From: Treponema brennaborense DSM 12168
Lineage (GTDB): Bacteria; Spirochaetota; Spirochaetia; Treponematales; Treponemataceae
Length of the DNA stretch: 64,000 nt
Assembly (NCBI RefSeq): GCF_000212415.1
Contig: NC_015500.1
Coordinates: forward strand, 62,001 to 126,000
Reading direction: 5' to 3'
The position numbers and the translations under genes are program-made. The notes below the pieces were generated by a model. It saw only the letters and a list, made by a program, of their open reading frames with translations. It did no database searches and was not told the origin of the DNA. Of this stretch, positions 8,173 to 16,222 are shown one piece after another. Positions within the stretch are counted from its first letter, which is position 1. Each line of letters starts with the position of its first letter.

Positions 8173-9024
8173 TCAGTTCAGGAGCGTTCCCGATGCGAAA
8201 AAGGATACGTCGCCGCGGATAACGACGTCGCCGTTCCGGGTAACCCGTCCGGTTATGGTGCTGGGTCTGCCGCAGAAGCGGCCTTGACTGAGCGTTATGT
8301 CCGTTTCCGCGGGATACGCGCCGACGTTCACGAGGTACGCGACGAGCGAACCGGCGGCGCTGCCGGTGGCGACGTCTTCGTACGAGCCGGAATTGTCCCA
8401 CGTGCGGCATTCGAGCGTATCGGTCTGAAAAAAATAGGCGAATTTTGCTTTCCGTTCGGCCAGATACGCTTCAAATCCGTCTTTACGGATACGGGCGTAC
8501 GCGAGGTTCTGCTTGATCGGAATCAGCAGATATGCGAGTCCGGTGGAAACGACGCGCATCGGATACGAGTCGTCGATATCCTGCGGCGTAAGGCGCAAAA
8601 ATTCGCACAGTTCCCGCACGTTTTGAATCGGTTCCGGATTGACAACGGATGCTTTGCCCTGATTCATTTCAACGGTCATATACGCGCCGCGTTTCAGACT
8701 TTGCAGACTGAGACTTCTGCCGGTGGATTTGATTTGCAGGGTGATTTTCCGTTCGGGGGAGTCGGGAGCGGTCAATTCGTGCAGGAGAGCGGCCGTTCCC
8801 AACACCGGGTGACCGGCGAACGGCAGTTCTTCCTGCACGGTGAATATCCTGATGGGGAACACACCGTCCCGCTCCGGATAGATGAATACGGTTTCAAACT
8901 GTTTGAATTCCTGTGCAATGTGCAGCAGCGTCTGCGGATCCGTTTCCTGCGGAAGGAATACGACGGTCAGGCCGTTGCCCGACAGCGGCTGTGAAGAAAA
9001 TACGTCGACGTGATAATAATTCAT
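8173..9024 (-). CDS. PhzF-family isomerase-like protein
   Basis: 283 residues, the usual length for PhzF/YddE proteins. The N-terminal Y-H-V-D-V-F-S-S-Q-P-L-S-G-N-G-L-T-V-V start with the conserved G-N, P-F-A-G-H-P-V-L-G-T near residue 74 and the C-terminal S-Y-E-D-V-A-T-G-S-A-A-G-S-L are all family hallmarks of the diaminopimelate-epimerase-like fold. True PhzF isomerises a chorismate derivative in phenazine synthesis, but most homologues are of unknown substrate and no phenazine genes are here. AAGGAG precedes the start. Confidence 0.85.
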   Translation of the reverse strand: MNYYHVDVFSSQPLSGNGLTVVFLPQETDPQTLLHIAQEFKQFETVFIYPERDGVFPIRIFTVQEELPFAGHPVLGTAALLHELTAPDSPERKITLQIKSTGRSLSLQSLKRGAYMTVEMNQGKASVVNPEPIQNVRELCEFLRLTPQDIDDSYPMRVVSTGLAYLLIPIKQNLAYARIRKDGFEAYLAERKAKFAYFFQTDTLECRTWDNSGSYEDVATGSAAGSLVAYLVNVGAYPAETDITLSQGRFCGRPSTITGRVTRNGDVVIRGDVSFFASGTLLN

Positions 9025-9056
9025 ACGGACTCCTTACGTGCCTCAACATTCACAAA

Positions 9057-9494
9057 TCATTTATAGTTTTCCATGATTTTTTCGCAGATGAGAAAGGCGG
9101 CCGGGCAATACAGGGAGTCGAGCGCCAAGCCGACCAGTTTTTTCTGTACGTTCACCGATTTGGTGTGCGGAAAATTCCTGCACGACAGGGTTCGCTCTTC
9201 GTAGACGGCGCACGTGTTGTCGGCTTCCTGAAACGGGCAGGGCAGCTCTTTGAGCATATAGCCGACGCCGTCGGGATCTTGCATCAAGTAGCGGTTTCTG
9301 AACTCTTTTTCGTTCGTACCGATGGCGGAGCAGATATGCATGACGTCGGTATTGCGGAACACCGGTCCCAGATTCCGGCAGCACAAACCGCATTCGGTGC
9401 AGTCGATTTCCGCAAAAACTTCGTCGTGGTAACGGTGCACGGTTGCGTCGAAGTCGCGTTTGCTGAGCTTTGAAAGATGCCGCATTTTGCGCAT
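9057..9494 (-). CDS. YkgJ-type cysteine cluster (putative Fe or Zn binding) protein
   Basis: 145 residues. Cysteines cluster as C-T-E-C-G-L-C-C near residues 33-40, then C-P-F and C-A-V-Y-E-E-R-T-L-S-C-R-N-F-P near 90-108, the pattern of the YkgJ/UPF0153 family, which is thought to bind zinc or an iron-sulfur cluster. Function unknown. Upstream AAGGAAATC supports the start at 9494, though a second in-frame ATG four codons in is possible. It lies 32 bp downstream of the PhzF-like gene's upstream end, on the same strand. Confidence 0.8.
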   Translation of the reverse strand: MRKMRHLSKLSKRDFDATVHRYHDEVFAEIDCTECGLCCRNLGPVFRNTDVMHICSAIGTNEKEFRNRYLMQDPDGVGYMLKELPCPFQEADNTCAVYEERTLSCRNFPHTKSVNVQKKLVGLALDSLYCPAAFLICEKIMENYK

Positions 9495-9598
9495 GATTTC
9501 CTTATGTTTGGTTTTGCTTCTTTCGAGGATGGCGTCGAATTTACCGATGATATGCTCCTTGCAAAATCGTTTTCGCGCCCGCTCCTAGAGACCCGGAG

Positions 9599-9664
9599 TA
9601 CTGAAAAATCCGGGTCGGACGGAAACGTACGCTTATATGAACTCGTGCTCCGGATTTTTCAGTA
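9599..9664. repeat. 15-bp perfect inverted repeat in the gap before the YkgJ-type gene
   Basis: TACTGAAAAATCCGG (9599-9613) pairs with CCGGATTTTTCAGTA (9650-9664) around a 36-base middle; short CTCC and GGAG blocks flank it. It lies between the oxidase-like gene (ends 9717, minus) and the YkgJ gene (starts 9494, minus), so it may be a transcript-end or processing structure or a small mobile repeat remnant. No T-run follows on either strand. Confidence 0.5.
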
Positions 9665-9716
9665 TGAGCCGGAGGAGGCGAAGGTCGGAAGGAGCGCGAA
9701 GGCGCCCGTAAAAAAC

Positions 9717-10166
9717 TTATGCAATCGTATATTCCGTTTTTTCGTACGTGTTCCGGAGTAAATCGGCGGTGACGATGTACGGGATATCGTTTTCGTATTC
9801 CCAGATTTGGATGCGCTCGATTTGGAATGCGATGACGACTTCGGTTGTGAGGTTTTTATAACGCTCGTAGGAACCGGCGTGGACGGCTTTGAATTTTTGC
9901 CTGAGTTCGGGGTGGTCGTCCCAAGTGCCGATGACGCGCGCCGTACCGTAAATTTGGTAATTGTCGACGCAATAGGCGGCGCGTGGGTTCCGTTCGACGG
10001 CGTGCGTTTTTTCCATTCGGGAGTCGGTTTGACAGTAGACGGCGTCGTAATCGACGAGCACGCTCATATTGCGGGCGGTTACCTGCCCGTCCCGGGACGT
10101 TGCGAGCACCATGATTCGTTTTTCCGACAGGGTGCGCAGAATATGTTCGATTTGCGGTATGTACAT
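9717..10166 (-). CDS. pyridoxamine 5'-phosphate oxidase-like flavin-binding protein
   Basis: 149 residues from the ATG at 10166. The sequence I-M-V-L-A-T-S-R-D-G-Q-V-T-A-R-N-M followed by V-Y-C-Q-T-D and A-A-Y-C-V-D matches the split-barrel fold of the PNPOx-like/general stress protein 26 family, which binds FMN or F420-like cofactors or haem. Substrate unknown. A longer open frame extends to 10400 but its first 78 codons have no family similarity and run through a promoter, so the internal start is chosen. The start has no ribosome binding site and is exactly where transcription should begin. Confidence 0.75.
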   Translation of the reverse strand: MYIPQIEHILRTLSEKRIMVLATSRDGQVTARNMSVLVDYDAVYCQTDSRMEKTHAVERNPRAAYCVDNYQIYGTARVIGTWDDHPELRQKFKAVHAGSYERYKNLTTEVVIAFQIERIQIWEYENDIPYIVTADLLRNTYEKTEYTIA

Positions 10167-10172
10167 CTGTAT

Positions 10173-10201
10173 AGTATACGGGCGGCCGCTGTTTCTGTCA
10201 A
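10173..10201 (-). promoter_or_regulatory. consensus promoter abutting the oxidase-like gene
   Basis: Minus strand: TTGACA (10196-10201), exactly 17 bp, TATACT (10173-10178), then 6 bases and the ATG at 10166. The predicted first transcribed base is the A of the start codon, so the mRNA would be leaderless. The spacer shares the A-A-N-A-G-C-G-G-C-C run with the promoter of the HAD gene at 22623-22651. Confidence 0.75.
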
Positions 10202-10580
10202 TCAGAGACATGGGAGGCATAGAAGGCATAGAAGGCGATTTGCGTTTGTACAGCCGAGCGTGCGCGCGACGAGTAAGACGAGCGCCGTGCGTAATACGAT
10301 CCGCAATGCCTGCGGTCGTTGTTTTTTCACGTTTTCTTCTGGCAAGAACTTTCGTACGTGCTTTATAAAGGTTCGGAGCATGTTGTGAAAAGCTTTTCAT
10401 AACATGCTCCGTTTTTCCCTTATCTTTTCATTATCAGACCCGAAAAAGGGATCTGCCAAGTTTTTTATTCATTCAGGAAAAAAATCGTGAACGAAAAGGC
10501 TGCGCGGGCGTTTCCGGCCGTTTCTTATCCGGCGGAATCCGCAGTCTCCGTCGTATTGTTTGCCGCCGGAGCGGAAGCTT
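10202..10580. other. gene-free stretch with structured repeats
   Basis: No supportable gene. It begins with a short tandem GGCATAGAA repeat near 10215-10233 and contains the long hairpin at 10374-10411 (own entry). TCCGGCGG (10529-10536) and CCGCCGGA (10563-10570) form an inverted repeat just after the phosphopentomutase stop codon and may end that transcript. Confidence 0.4.
10374..10416 (+). terminator. 38-base palindromic hairpin plus T5, containing a LacI-operator-like core
   Basis: Arms CGGAGCATGTT (10374-10384) and AACATGCTCCG (10401-10411) enclose TGAAAAGCTTTTCA (10386-10399), itself a perfect palindrome; the only flaw is one G-T pair. TTTTT follows on the plus strand, so it reads as an intrinsic terminator on that strand, yet no plus-strand gene precedes it. 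The core is identical to the operator at 13045-13062 upstream of the nucleotidase gene. Confidence 0.6.
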
Positions 10581-11801
10581 TTAGCGCAGTGCGGAAAGAA
10601 TCGACCGGCCGATCGTTCCTTCGGGCATCGCTACGCCGAAGTTGTCCGCGACGGTTGCTCCGATAACTGCGAACGTGTCGTAATCGGGCAGTTTTCCGTT
10701 TTCGGGAAGCCCGTTGCGTCCGCTGCCGGCTGAAGCGTAAAAGCCGGGCGACCATGCGATGAAGGGAACTTGTTCGCGGGTGTGGTCGGTTCCCGTATAC
10801 GTCGGGTCGTTGCCGTGATCGGCGGTCAGAATCAGCAGATCGGAATCGGTGAGTTTTTCCGTCAGTATGCCCAGCTCCGCGTCGAACCGTTCGAGTTCTT
10901 CGGCGTATCCGCGCGGATTGCGCCGGTGGCCCCACAGCGCGTCGAAATCGACCAGATTTGTAAAACACAGTCCGGTAAAATCCGTGTCCGCAATTTCGAT
11001 CGTCTGTTTCATGCCGTGCACGGAACTTTCGGATTTATGGGCTTCGGTAATTCCTTCTCCGACAAAAATGTCGTTGATTTTTCCGACCGATACGACGCTG
11101 TATCCGGCTTCGGCGAGTGCGTTGAGAACGGTTTTGCCGTACGGCTTCAAGGCGTAGTCGTGGCGGTTCGCAGTCCGTTTGAATTCGCCGCGTTTGCTTC
11201 CGGTATACGGGCGTGCGATAACTCTGCCGACTTTCCATTCTTCTTTCATCGTCAGTTCCCGGGCGATTTCGCAGTACCGGTACAGCGTTTCAAGTCCCAT
11301 CGTTTCTTCGTTTCCGCATATTTGCAGAACCGAGTCAGCCGACGTGTATACTATCAGGTGTCCGTGCGCGAGTTCTTCTTCCGCCAGTTCTTCCAGAATT
11401 TCCGTACCGCTCGCACTTTTATTGCCGATAACGGTTCTGCCGGTGCGTGCGGACAGTTCGTCTATCAGTTCCTGCGGAAATCCCGTGTCGGTAAACGTCC
11501 GGAACGGTTCGGTCGTATGAAGCCCCATCATTTCCCAGTGTCCGGTCATGGTGTCTTTGCCGTTGCTCGCTTCGTTGAGGCGGGCGTAATAACCGAGCGG
11601 CCGTTCGGCCGGTGCAACGGTGCTGACGGAATGCAGATTGGCCAGGCCGAGTTTCCGCAAGTTCGGAATGTGCAGCGTCGGAACGGAACGGGCTATGTGT
11701 CCGAGCGTGTCTACGTCGAAATCTCCGAACGACGCAGAGTCCGCCATCGCGCCTATTCCGAGCGAGTCGAGGACGATGATAAAAACTCTTTTATACTTCA
11801 T
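10581..11801 (-). CDS. deoB: phosphopentomutase
   Basis: 406 residues, full length for DeoB. It opens with the metal-binding [10 protein letters not shown], has T-G-H-W-E near residue 66 and the C-terminal metal site T-A-D-H-G-N-D-P-T with H-T-R-E near residues 340-355, as in alkaline-phosphatase-superfamily mutases. It interconverts (deoxy)ribose-1-phosphate and -5-phosphate with Mn2+, linking nucleoside phosphorolysis to pentose metabolism and DeoC. The start overlaps the end of the uridine phosphorylase gene by 11 bp, so the two are translationally coupled. Confidence 0.95.
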   Translation of the reverse strand: MKYKRVFIIVLDSLGIGAMADSASFGDFDVDTLGHIARSVPTLHIPNLRKLGLANLHSVSTVAPAERPLGYYARLNEASNGKDTMTGHWEMMGLHTTEPFRTFTDTGFPQELIDELSARTGRTVIGNKSASGTEILEELAEEELAHGHLIVYTSADSVLQICGNEETMGLETLYRYCEIARELTMKEEWKVGRVIARPYTGSKRGEFKRTANRHDYALKPYGKTVLNALAEAGYSVVSVGKINDIFVGEGITEAHKSESSVHGMKQTIEIADTDFTGLCFTNLVDFDALWGHRRNPRGYAEELERFDAELGILTEKLTDSDLLILTADHGNDPTYTGTDHTREQVPFIAWSPGFYASAGSGRNGLPENGKLPDYDTFAVIGATVADNFGVAMPEGTIGRSILSALR

Positions 11802-12597
11802 AGGCTTCAGCGGGTTCCTCTTTTTTTGCGTCGTCGGCGATAAGGTGCCGTATGGCTTCGACGGTTACGCGGATGGCTGCGTCGGTGTCGTGCACGATGG
11901 GATTATCCATTCCCGCCTTTTGCCGTTCCTGATTTCCGACGACAAGAAACGCCGAGCCGCAGCGCACTTTCAGATAATCGGCAACGATGAACAGTGCTGC
12001 CGATTCCATTTCGGACGCTTTGCATCCCATGCGGAGCCAGGCTTCCCATTTGTTCTGCAACTCGTAACTGACCGGTTTCGTTTCCGGTTCGTGCTGGCCG
12101 TAAAAGGCGTCCTTGCATTGGACGATGCCGGCGTGGTACGGCAGGGCGAGTTTTTGCGCGGCGTGAACCAGCGCGTTGGTAACGTCCAGATTCGCGACAG
12201 CCGGAAATTCGATGGGAGCGTATTCTTTGCTCGTACCTTCCGCCCTGATGGCACCGGTTGCGACGACGATGTCGCCGCCTTTGACATCGACGTCCATACC
12301 GCCGCAGGTGCCGATTCTGACGAACGTGTCGGCGCCGCAGCGAACCAATTCTTCCATTGCGATGGATGCCGACGGTCCGCCGATTCCCGTAGACGTTACG
12401 CTGACTTTTTGGCCGTCCAGCGTGCCGGTGAACGTAACGTATTCACGGCTGTCGGCGATTTGCACCGCGTCGTCCAAATACCGTGCAATTTTGGCACATC
12501 GTTTCGGGTCTCCGGGCATAATGACGTACCGACCGACTTGACCGGGTCTGATTTGCAGATGGTACTGCAGATCCGCTTCTCCAGAATAGTTTTGCAT
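11791..12597 (-). CDS. udp: uridine phosphorylase-family nucleoside phosphorylase
   Basis: 268 residues. Family motifs: phosphate-binding M-P-G-D-P-K-R near residue 27, R-I-G-T-C-G-G near 96 and the nucleoside-binding E-M-E-S-A-A-L near 190. It cleaves uridine (possibly deoxyuridine/thymidine) with phosphate to the base and (deoxy)ribose-1-phosphate, the substrate of the coupled deoB product. AGGAG supports the start. The leader upstream is long and structured; a promoter is proposed at 12858-12886. Confidence 0.9.
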   Translation of the reverse strand: MQNYSGEADLQYHLQIRPGQVGRYVIMPGDPKRCAKIARYLDDAVQIADSREYVTFTGTLDGQKVSVTSTGIGGPSASIAMEELVRCGADTFVRIGTCGGMDVDVKGGDIVVATGAIRAEGTSKEYAPIEFPAVANLDVTNALVHAAQKLALPYHAGIVQCKDAFYGQHEPETKPVSYELQNKWEAWLRMGCKASEMESAALFIVADYLKVRCGSAFLVVGNQERQKAGMDNPIVHDTDAAIRVTVEAIRHLIADDAKKEEPAEAYEV

Positions 12598-12886
12598 AAA
12601 AACTCCTGTAAAAAATGATTCGGCGGGGGCGTTTTAAGGTGATTCGTGCGGAGGGTGTTATGCCCCGACGCTTGCGGCGTAATAAAGGGTGTAAACCCCG
12701 ACAGCGATACCTTTTGAGAACAGCGTACCTCCGCGCGCTGCGTCGAGATATGCTGTTTCCGGATCACGGTTCCTGCCGACGGCGGAAACCGTACTGATAA
12801 AAGGGTTCAGGGTCTGTTTTTATCAGCGTCCCCGTTTTCCGGCTGATTGCGGATTTCAGTATTGCACAGTTCCGGTGAAAAGACAA
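12598..12886 (-). promoter_or_regulatory. promoter and structured leader of the udp-deoB operon
   Basis: Minus strand TTGTCT (12881-12886), 17 bp, AATACT (12858-12863). The resulting leader would be about 250 bases. It includes CTGATAAAA and TTTTATCAG arms (about 12797-12829) and an ACGGTT/AACCGT pair (about 12765-12793). I recognise no known riboswitch class; purine-riboswitch core sequences are absent. An attenuation leader is possible. Confidence 0.4.
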
Positions 12887-12958
12887 GTTTTTTTTGATAC
12901 CTCAAAAAACGCAAAAAACGTGAAAAACGCGGTGGTATGTTCAGTCGTTACGCTGGCG

Positions 12959-13007
12959 TTACTCTACGGGCTGCAAAAAACTCGATTACTCTACGGGCTG
13001 CAAAAAA
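12959..13007 (+). repeat. 22-bp direct repeat upstream of the nucleotidase promoter
   Basis: Two identical 22-base copies start at 12959 and 12986, 27 bp apart; each contains CTCTACGGGCTGC followed by an A-run. The second A-run leads straight into the -35 box at 13012. Position suggests an activator site or an upstream A-tract element. Confidence 0.6.
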
Positions 13008-13011
13008 AAAT

Positions 13012-13062
13012 TTGACAAATTGAATTTACGGTGTTATGCTTTTTTATGAAAAGCTTTTCATA
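13012..13062 (+). promoter_or_regulatory. promoter and LacI-type operator of the nucleotidase unit
   Basis: TTGACA (13012-13017), 17 bp, TATGCT (13035-13040). The 18-bp perfect palindrome TATGAAAAGCTTTTCATA (13045-13062) covers the expected transcription start near 13047, the classical place for a LacI-family repressor. A LacI regulator is encoded at 15171-16187 in the same block. A leader of about 180 bases follows, with a GTCGTTTT/AAAACGAC hairpin at 13113-13135. Confidence 0.75.
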
Positions 13063-13229
13063 GTGTTTTCATGTTTTTTTCATCAAAAAATGTGATTTAT
13101 CTGCCGGACACTGTCGTTTTTTCGTGCAAAACGACTGCTCATTTTAAAAAGGGACTGCCGAATGCATAATTTCCAATTTTTATTATATGGCGTACAGGTT
13201 CCGTTTGTCCTTTCGTGAGGAGACTTCAT

Positions 13230-13385
13230 ATGAAGTGTAAACGGAAAATATTTCTGCCTGCTGCTGTGTTGTTGCCGTTTTCGGGATTGATTACGGGATG
13301 CAAACAGAATATTCCCGGTGAACCGGCGGTAAAACCGCCGGGAATAGCTGCGGGTGATCCGGTGTTCGTGCAGATCGGTTTATGA
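13230..13385 (+). CDS. very small predicted lipoprotein (51 residues)
   Basis: Read directly: ATG at 13230, stop at 13383-13385, with GAGGAG 7 bases upstream. The N-terminus K-C-K-R-K followed by a hydrophobic stretch ends in L-I-T-G-C near residues 21-25, a lipobox for lipid attachment at the Cys. The mature part is only about 27 residues and Pro/Gly-rich. Its codons contain a CCGGCGG/CCGCCGG hairpin (about 13323-13341). It lies 76 bp before the nucleotidase gene in the same transcript. It may be a real micro-lipoprotein, or the front of a gene whose body was lost. Confidence 0.5.
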   Translation: MKCKRKIFLPAAVLLPFSGLITGCKQNIPGEPAVKPPGIAAGDPVFVQIGL

Positions 13386-13461
13386 ACGGAAACAAGCGGT
13401 GCGCCGTTTAACCGTTCAGCGGATCGGTTTCGACGCCCGTTTTTGAAAGGAGGAAATTAAA

Positions 13462-15024
13462 ATGAAAAAATGGTATGCCGGTATCGCAATGCTGCTGACT
13501 GCCGTTTTCGTATTCGGCGGCGGGTTGAAGGAGAACCCGAAAAATACCGCCGTGGTACGGACTCCGGATGCGGAGTATCAGTTCGTCGTGCTGCATACGA
13601 ACGATTATCACGGCGGAGCCGTTGCGGAAAACGGGAAAGGCGGGGCCGCTTCGTTGTCGACGTTCGTTGCGCAAACTCGTGCGGCGAATGAAAACGTATT
13701 ACTGCTTGACGCCGGCGACGTCAATACCGGCGGAGCCGTATCTAACATGTTTTTTGCCGAACCGGAATATAAGGCGTACAGCATGATGGCGTACGATGCG
13801 GTTACGTTCGGAAACCATGAATTCGACGTATCGCTGGAACAGCTGGAAAAGCAAATGCAGATTGCGGGTGTTCCTTTCGTTTCGGCGAACGTTAAGCGGC
13901 GCAACGGTAAATCGCTCGGTACGGCCGAATATCTTATCAGGGAGTTTGAAGGTATTCGCGTGGGAATTTTCGGGTTGACGACGCTGCGTACGACCGTTCT
14001 CGAAAATCCCGATGAAAGTTTGACTTTTACCGATGAAATCAAAACTGCCGAAGCGGTGGTTGACGAACTGCGCAATAAAAAAAAGGTTGATATCGTTATT
14101 TTGCTGGGGCATATCGGTGATGTCAAGGAATCGGCAGATCACGTAACTTCGCCTGAACTGGCGGCGGCGGTTCCCGGAATCGATATCATTGTCGACGGGC
14201 ATTCGCATTCCTTGTTTGAGTCTCCGCTCGTCGTCGGCAGCACGAGAATAATTACCGCAGGATCTTACGGAAAGACTGTCGGTAAAGCCGTCGTTACGGT
14301 GCGCAACGGCAAAATTATCGGTTTTGACTGGGACACGGTCGTTTTATCGGAAGATGTGTTTCCTCCCGATCCTGCCGTTGCGGCAATGCTTCGTCCGTAT
14401 GAACAAGAGGCAGAATCGTCTCTTAGTGAAGTCGTCATGCAGGCTGCCGAGCCTTTTGCCAACGATAAAAAACAGACGCGATACGGAGAAACGGCTCTCG
14501 GCAATTTTATCTGCGACGCGTTTTATGCCCGGCTTACCGCGATCGGTCACGAACCCGATTTCGTGCTGCTGAACGGCGGCGGTATTCGGGCGTCCATTCC
14601 GGCGGGAGCCGTTACGAAAGGCGATATTCTGACCGTTTTACCGTTCAATAATTACCTTTACGTTATTACGCTGAAAGGATCCGACGTTCTGGACGTTTTC
14701 GATTTTATTGCAACCGTGCCGCAGGGGGCGGGCGCGTTTCCCAGTGTGTCAAAACAGGTGCGCTATACGGTCAATTATAAAACCGGTAAAACGGAAAATC
14801 TGACGGTTAACGGTCGCCCCGTGGATCCCGACGCGGAGTATACGATCGGTACGATCAACTATCTTGCCGAAGGCGGCGACGGATACGAAGTTTTTAAAAG
14901 AAGCACGGATTCGTTCAATACTTCCATTTTATATGGGCAGATGCTGTTGGATTATTGCAAATCGTTATCCGCACCAGCCGTTCCGTATACGGACGGACGC
15001 GTAATCGTGATAGGAGGAAAATAG
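13462..15024 (+). CDS. secreted bifunctional metallophosphatase/5'-nucleotidase
   Basis: 520 residues. A signal peptide (K-K-W then a hydrophobic core to about residue 20) is followed by the calcineurin-like metallophosphatase domain: L-H-T-N-D-Y-H-G near 44-51, L-D-A-G-D near 77, G-N-H-E-F-D near 116 and V-D-G-H-S-H-S near 252. The C-terminal substrate domain carries N-G-G-G-I-R near 372 and E-G-G-D-G-Y near 475. Family members (UshA, YfkN) release nucleosides from nucleotides outside the cytoplasm. It therefore supplies the nucleoside transporter encoded next. AGGAGG precedes the start. Confidence 0.9.
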   Translation: MKKWYAGIAMLLTAVFVFGGGLKENPKNTAVVRTPDAEYQFVVLHTNDYHGGAVAENGKGGAASLSTFVAQTRAANENVLLLDAGDVNTGGAVSNMFFAEPEYKAYSMMAYDAVTFGNHEFDVSLEQLEKQMQIAGVPFVSANVKRRNGKSLGTAEYLIREFEGIRVGIFGLTTLRTTVLENPDESLTFTDEIKTAEAVVDELRNKKKVDIVILLGHIGDVKESADHVTSPELAAAVPGIDIIVDGHSHSLFESPLVVGSTRIITAGSYGKTVGKAVVTVRNGKIIGFDWDTVVLSEDVFPPDPAVAAMLRPYEQEAESSLSEVVMQAAEPFANDKKQTRYGETALGNFICDAFYARLTAIGHEPDFVLLNGGGIRASIPAGAVTKGDILTVLPFNNYLYVITLKGSDVLDVFDFIATVPQGAGAFPSVSKQVRYTVNYKTGKTENLTVNGRPVDPDAEYTIGTINYLAEGGDGYEVFKRSTDSFNTSILYGQMLLDYCKSLSAPAVPYTDGRVIVIGGK

Positions 15025-15037
15025 CGCGCGTGTAAAA

Positions 15038-15065
15038 CCGTCCGGCCGAGCTCGAAACCGGACGG
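15038..15065. terminator. hairpin after the nucleotidase gene
   Basis: CCGTCCGG (15038-15045) and CCGGACGG (15058-15065) form a strong stem 14 bases past the stop codon. No T-run follows, so termination would be weak or Rho-assisted. Confidence 0.45.
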
Positions 15066-15108
15066 CAATCTGCCTGTGGAGGATATCTATATTATAGAAG
15101 ATAAATGT

Positions 15109-15151
15109 TTGACAATGCGAAATGCCTGTGTTAGCATGACCAAAGCTTTTC
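15109..15151 (+). promoter_or_regulatory. promoter and half-operator of the LacI gene
   Basis: TTGACA (15109-15114), 17 bp, TAGCAT (15132-15137). AAAGCTTTTC (15142-15151) matches one side and the centre of the operator at 13045-13062 and covers the predicted transcription start, which suggests autoregulation of the regulator and the downstream transport genes. Confidence 0.6.
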
Positions 15152-15170
15152 TTAAGAAAAAAGGAATAAT

Positions 15171-16187
15171 ATGCTCAATATTAAGGATATCGCAAAATTG
15201 GCAGATGTTTCCATTTCCACCGTGTCGCGGGTTATCAACAAAACGGCTTACGTCAATCCTGAAACGGAACGGCGTGTTCGGAAAATTCTGAACGAAACCG
15301 GATACACGCCCAGTTTGCAGGCAAGAGAAATGCAGCAGAAAAGGACTCATACGATAGGAATCATCATTCCCCGTATCGACTTGGAAACGTTTTCTGCCGT
15401 ATTCGACGGAATTTCACACGTTTTGTCGGAAAGAAAGTACAGCGTTCTGCTGGCGGATACGCACGTGGATCTCGAAAAGGAATTGGAATATCTGGACGTT
15501 TTCTGCAAAAAACGGGTAGACGGAATCCTGTATTTCGTAGTCGGAACGAGCGAAACGCAGCGGCGGATCGTTTCACGGCTGCCGGTGCCGGTCGTGATTC
15601 TCGATCAGAGCGGAATCGCTTTCAATCGCCCGGCGGTGCGTAAAGATTCGTTCGCAGGGGCGAAGGATATCGTTACGTATTTGTGTTCGCTCGGACACCG
15701 CCGGATCGGTTGTTTATGCGCAGATTCTACGGATTACAGCAGCAGCGTTTTGCGGCGGCACGGATACGAAGCGGCGCTGACGGAGCAGGGGATTCCTTCC
15801 GACCAGGAACTGATAGTAGCCGGTACTTTTGAATACAGTTCCGGCTACGAAGGAACCGAAAAATTGATGCTTCGAGGCGACGCGGCGCCGACTGCGATTT
15901 TCTGCATAACCGACCGTTTGGCGATTGCCTGCTGCAGCTGGCTGCTGTCTCACGGATATCGGATTCCGCAGGACGTGTCGGTTGCGTGCGTGGACGACAC
16001 CTCGCTGCTGAAATATTGTTATCCGGGGGTAACGACGATGTCCCTGAATTATGAACTGATGGGGAACACCGCCGCTCGGATGATACTGGAATGCATTGAA
16101 GAGAATGAAAAGGAACGGAAAGAGATCGTCTTTCCTTATACGTTAACGGTCAGGGGAAGCACCGGTGAAGTGAAAACCGATACGTGA
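15171..16187 (+). CDS. LacI-family transcriptional regulator of nucleoside use
   Basis: 338 residues. N-terminal LacI helix-turn-helix and hinge (residues 2-60: I-K-D-I-A-K-L-A-D-V-S-I-S-T-V-S-R-V-I-N then G-Y-T-P-S) and a periplasmic-binding-protein-like effector domain ending near C-V-D-D-T-S. It leads the transporter operon (36 bp to the ATPase gene). The AAAGCTTT-centred palindromes upstream of this gene and of the nucleotidase gene are its likely sites. The effector is probably a nucleoside or base (inference from context). Confidence 0.9.
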   Translation: MLNIKDIAKLADVSISTVSRVINKTAYVNPETERRVRKILNETGYTPSLQAREMQQKRTHTIGIIIPRIDLETFSAVFDGISHVLSERKYSVLLADTHVDLEKELEYLDVFCKKRVDGILYFVVGTSETQRRIVSRLPVPVVILDQSGIAFNRPAVRKDSFAGAKDIVTYLCSLGHRRIGCLCADSTDYSSSVLRRHGYEAALTEQGIPSDQELIVAGTFEYSSGYEGTEKLMLRGDAAPTAIFCITDRLAIACCSWLLSHGYRIPQDVSVACVDDTSLLKYCYPGVTTMSLNYELMGNTAARMILECIEENEKERKEIVFPYTLTVRGSTGEVKTDT

Positions 16188-16222
16188 AACGTGCTGCGGT
16201 AAAATAAAGGGGGCGTATTTTT

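Noticed and set aside
10167-10400. 78-codon N-terminal extension of the oxidase-like protein
   Set aside because: Basic low-complexity sequence without family match; a consensus promoter lies inside it.
12598-12857. Purine or T-box riboswitch in the udp leader
   Set aside because: Neither the purine-riboswitch core nor the T-box AGGGTGGNACCGCG sequence is present.
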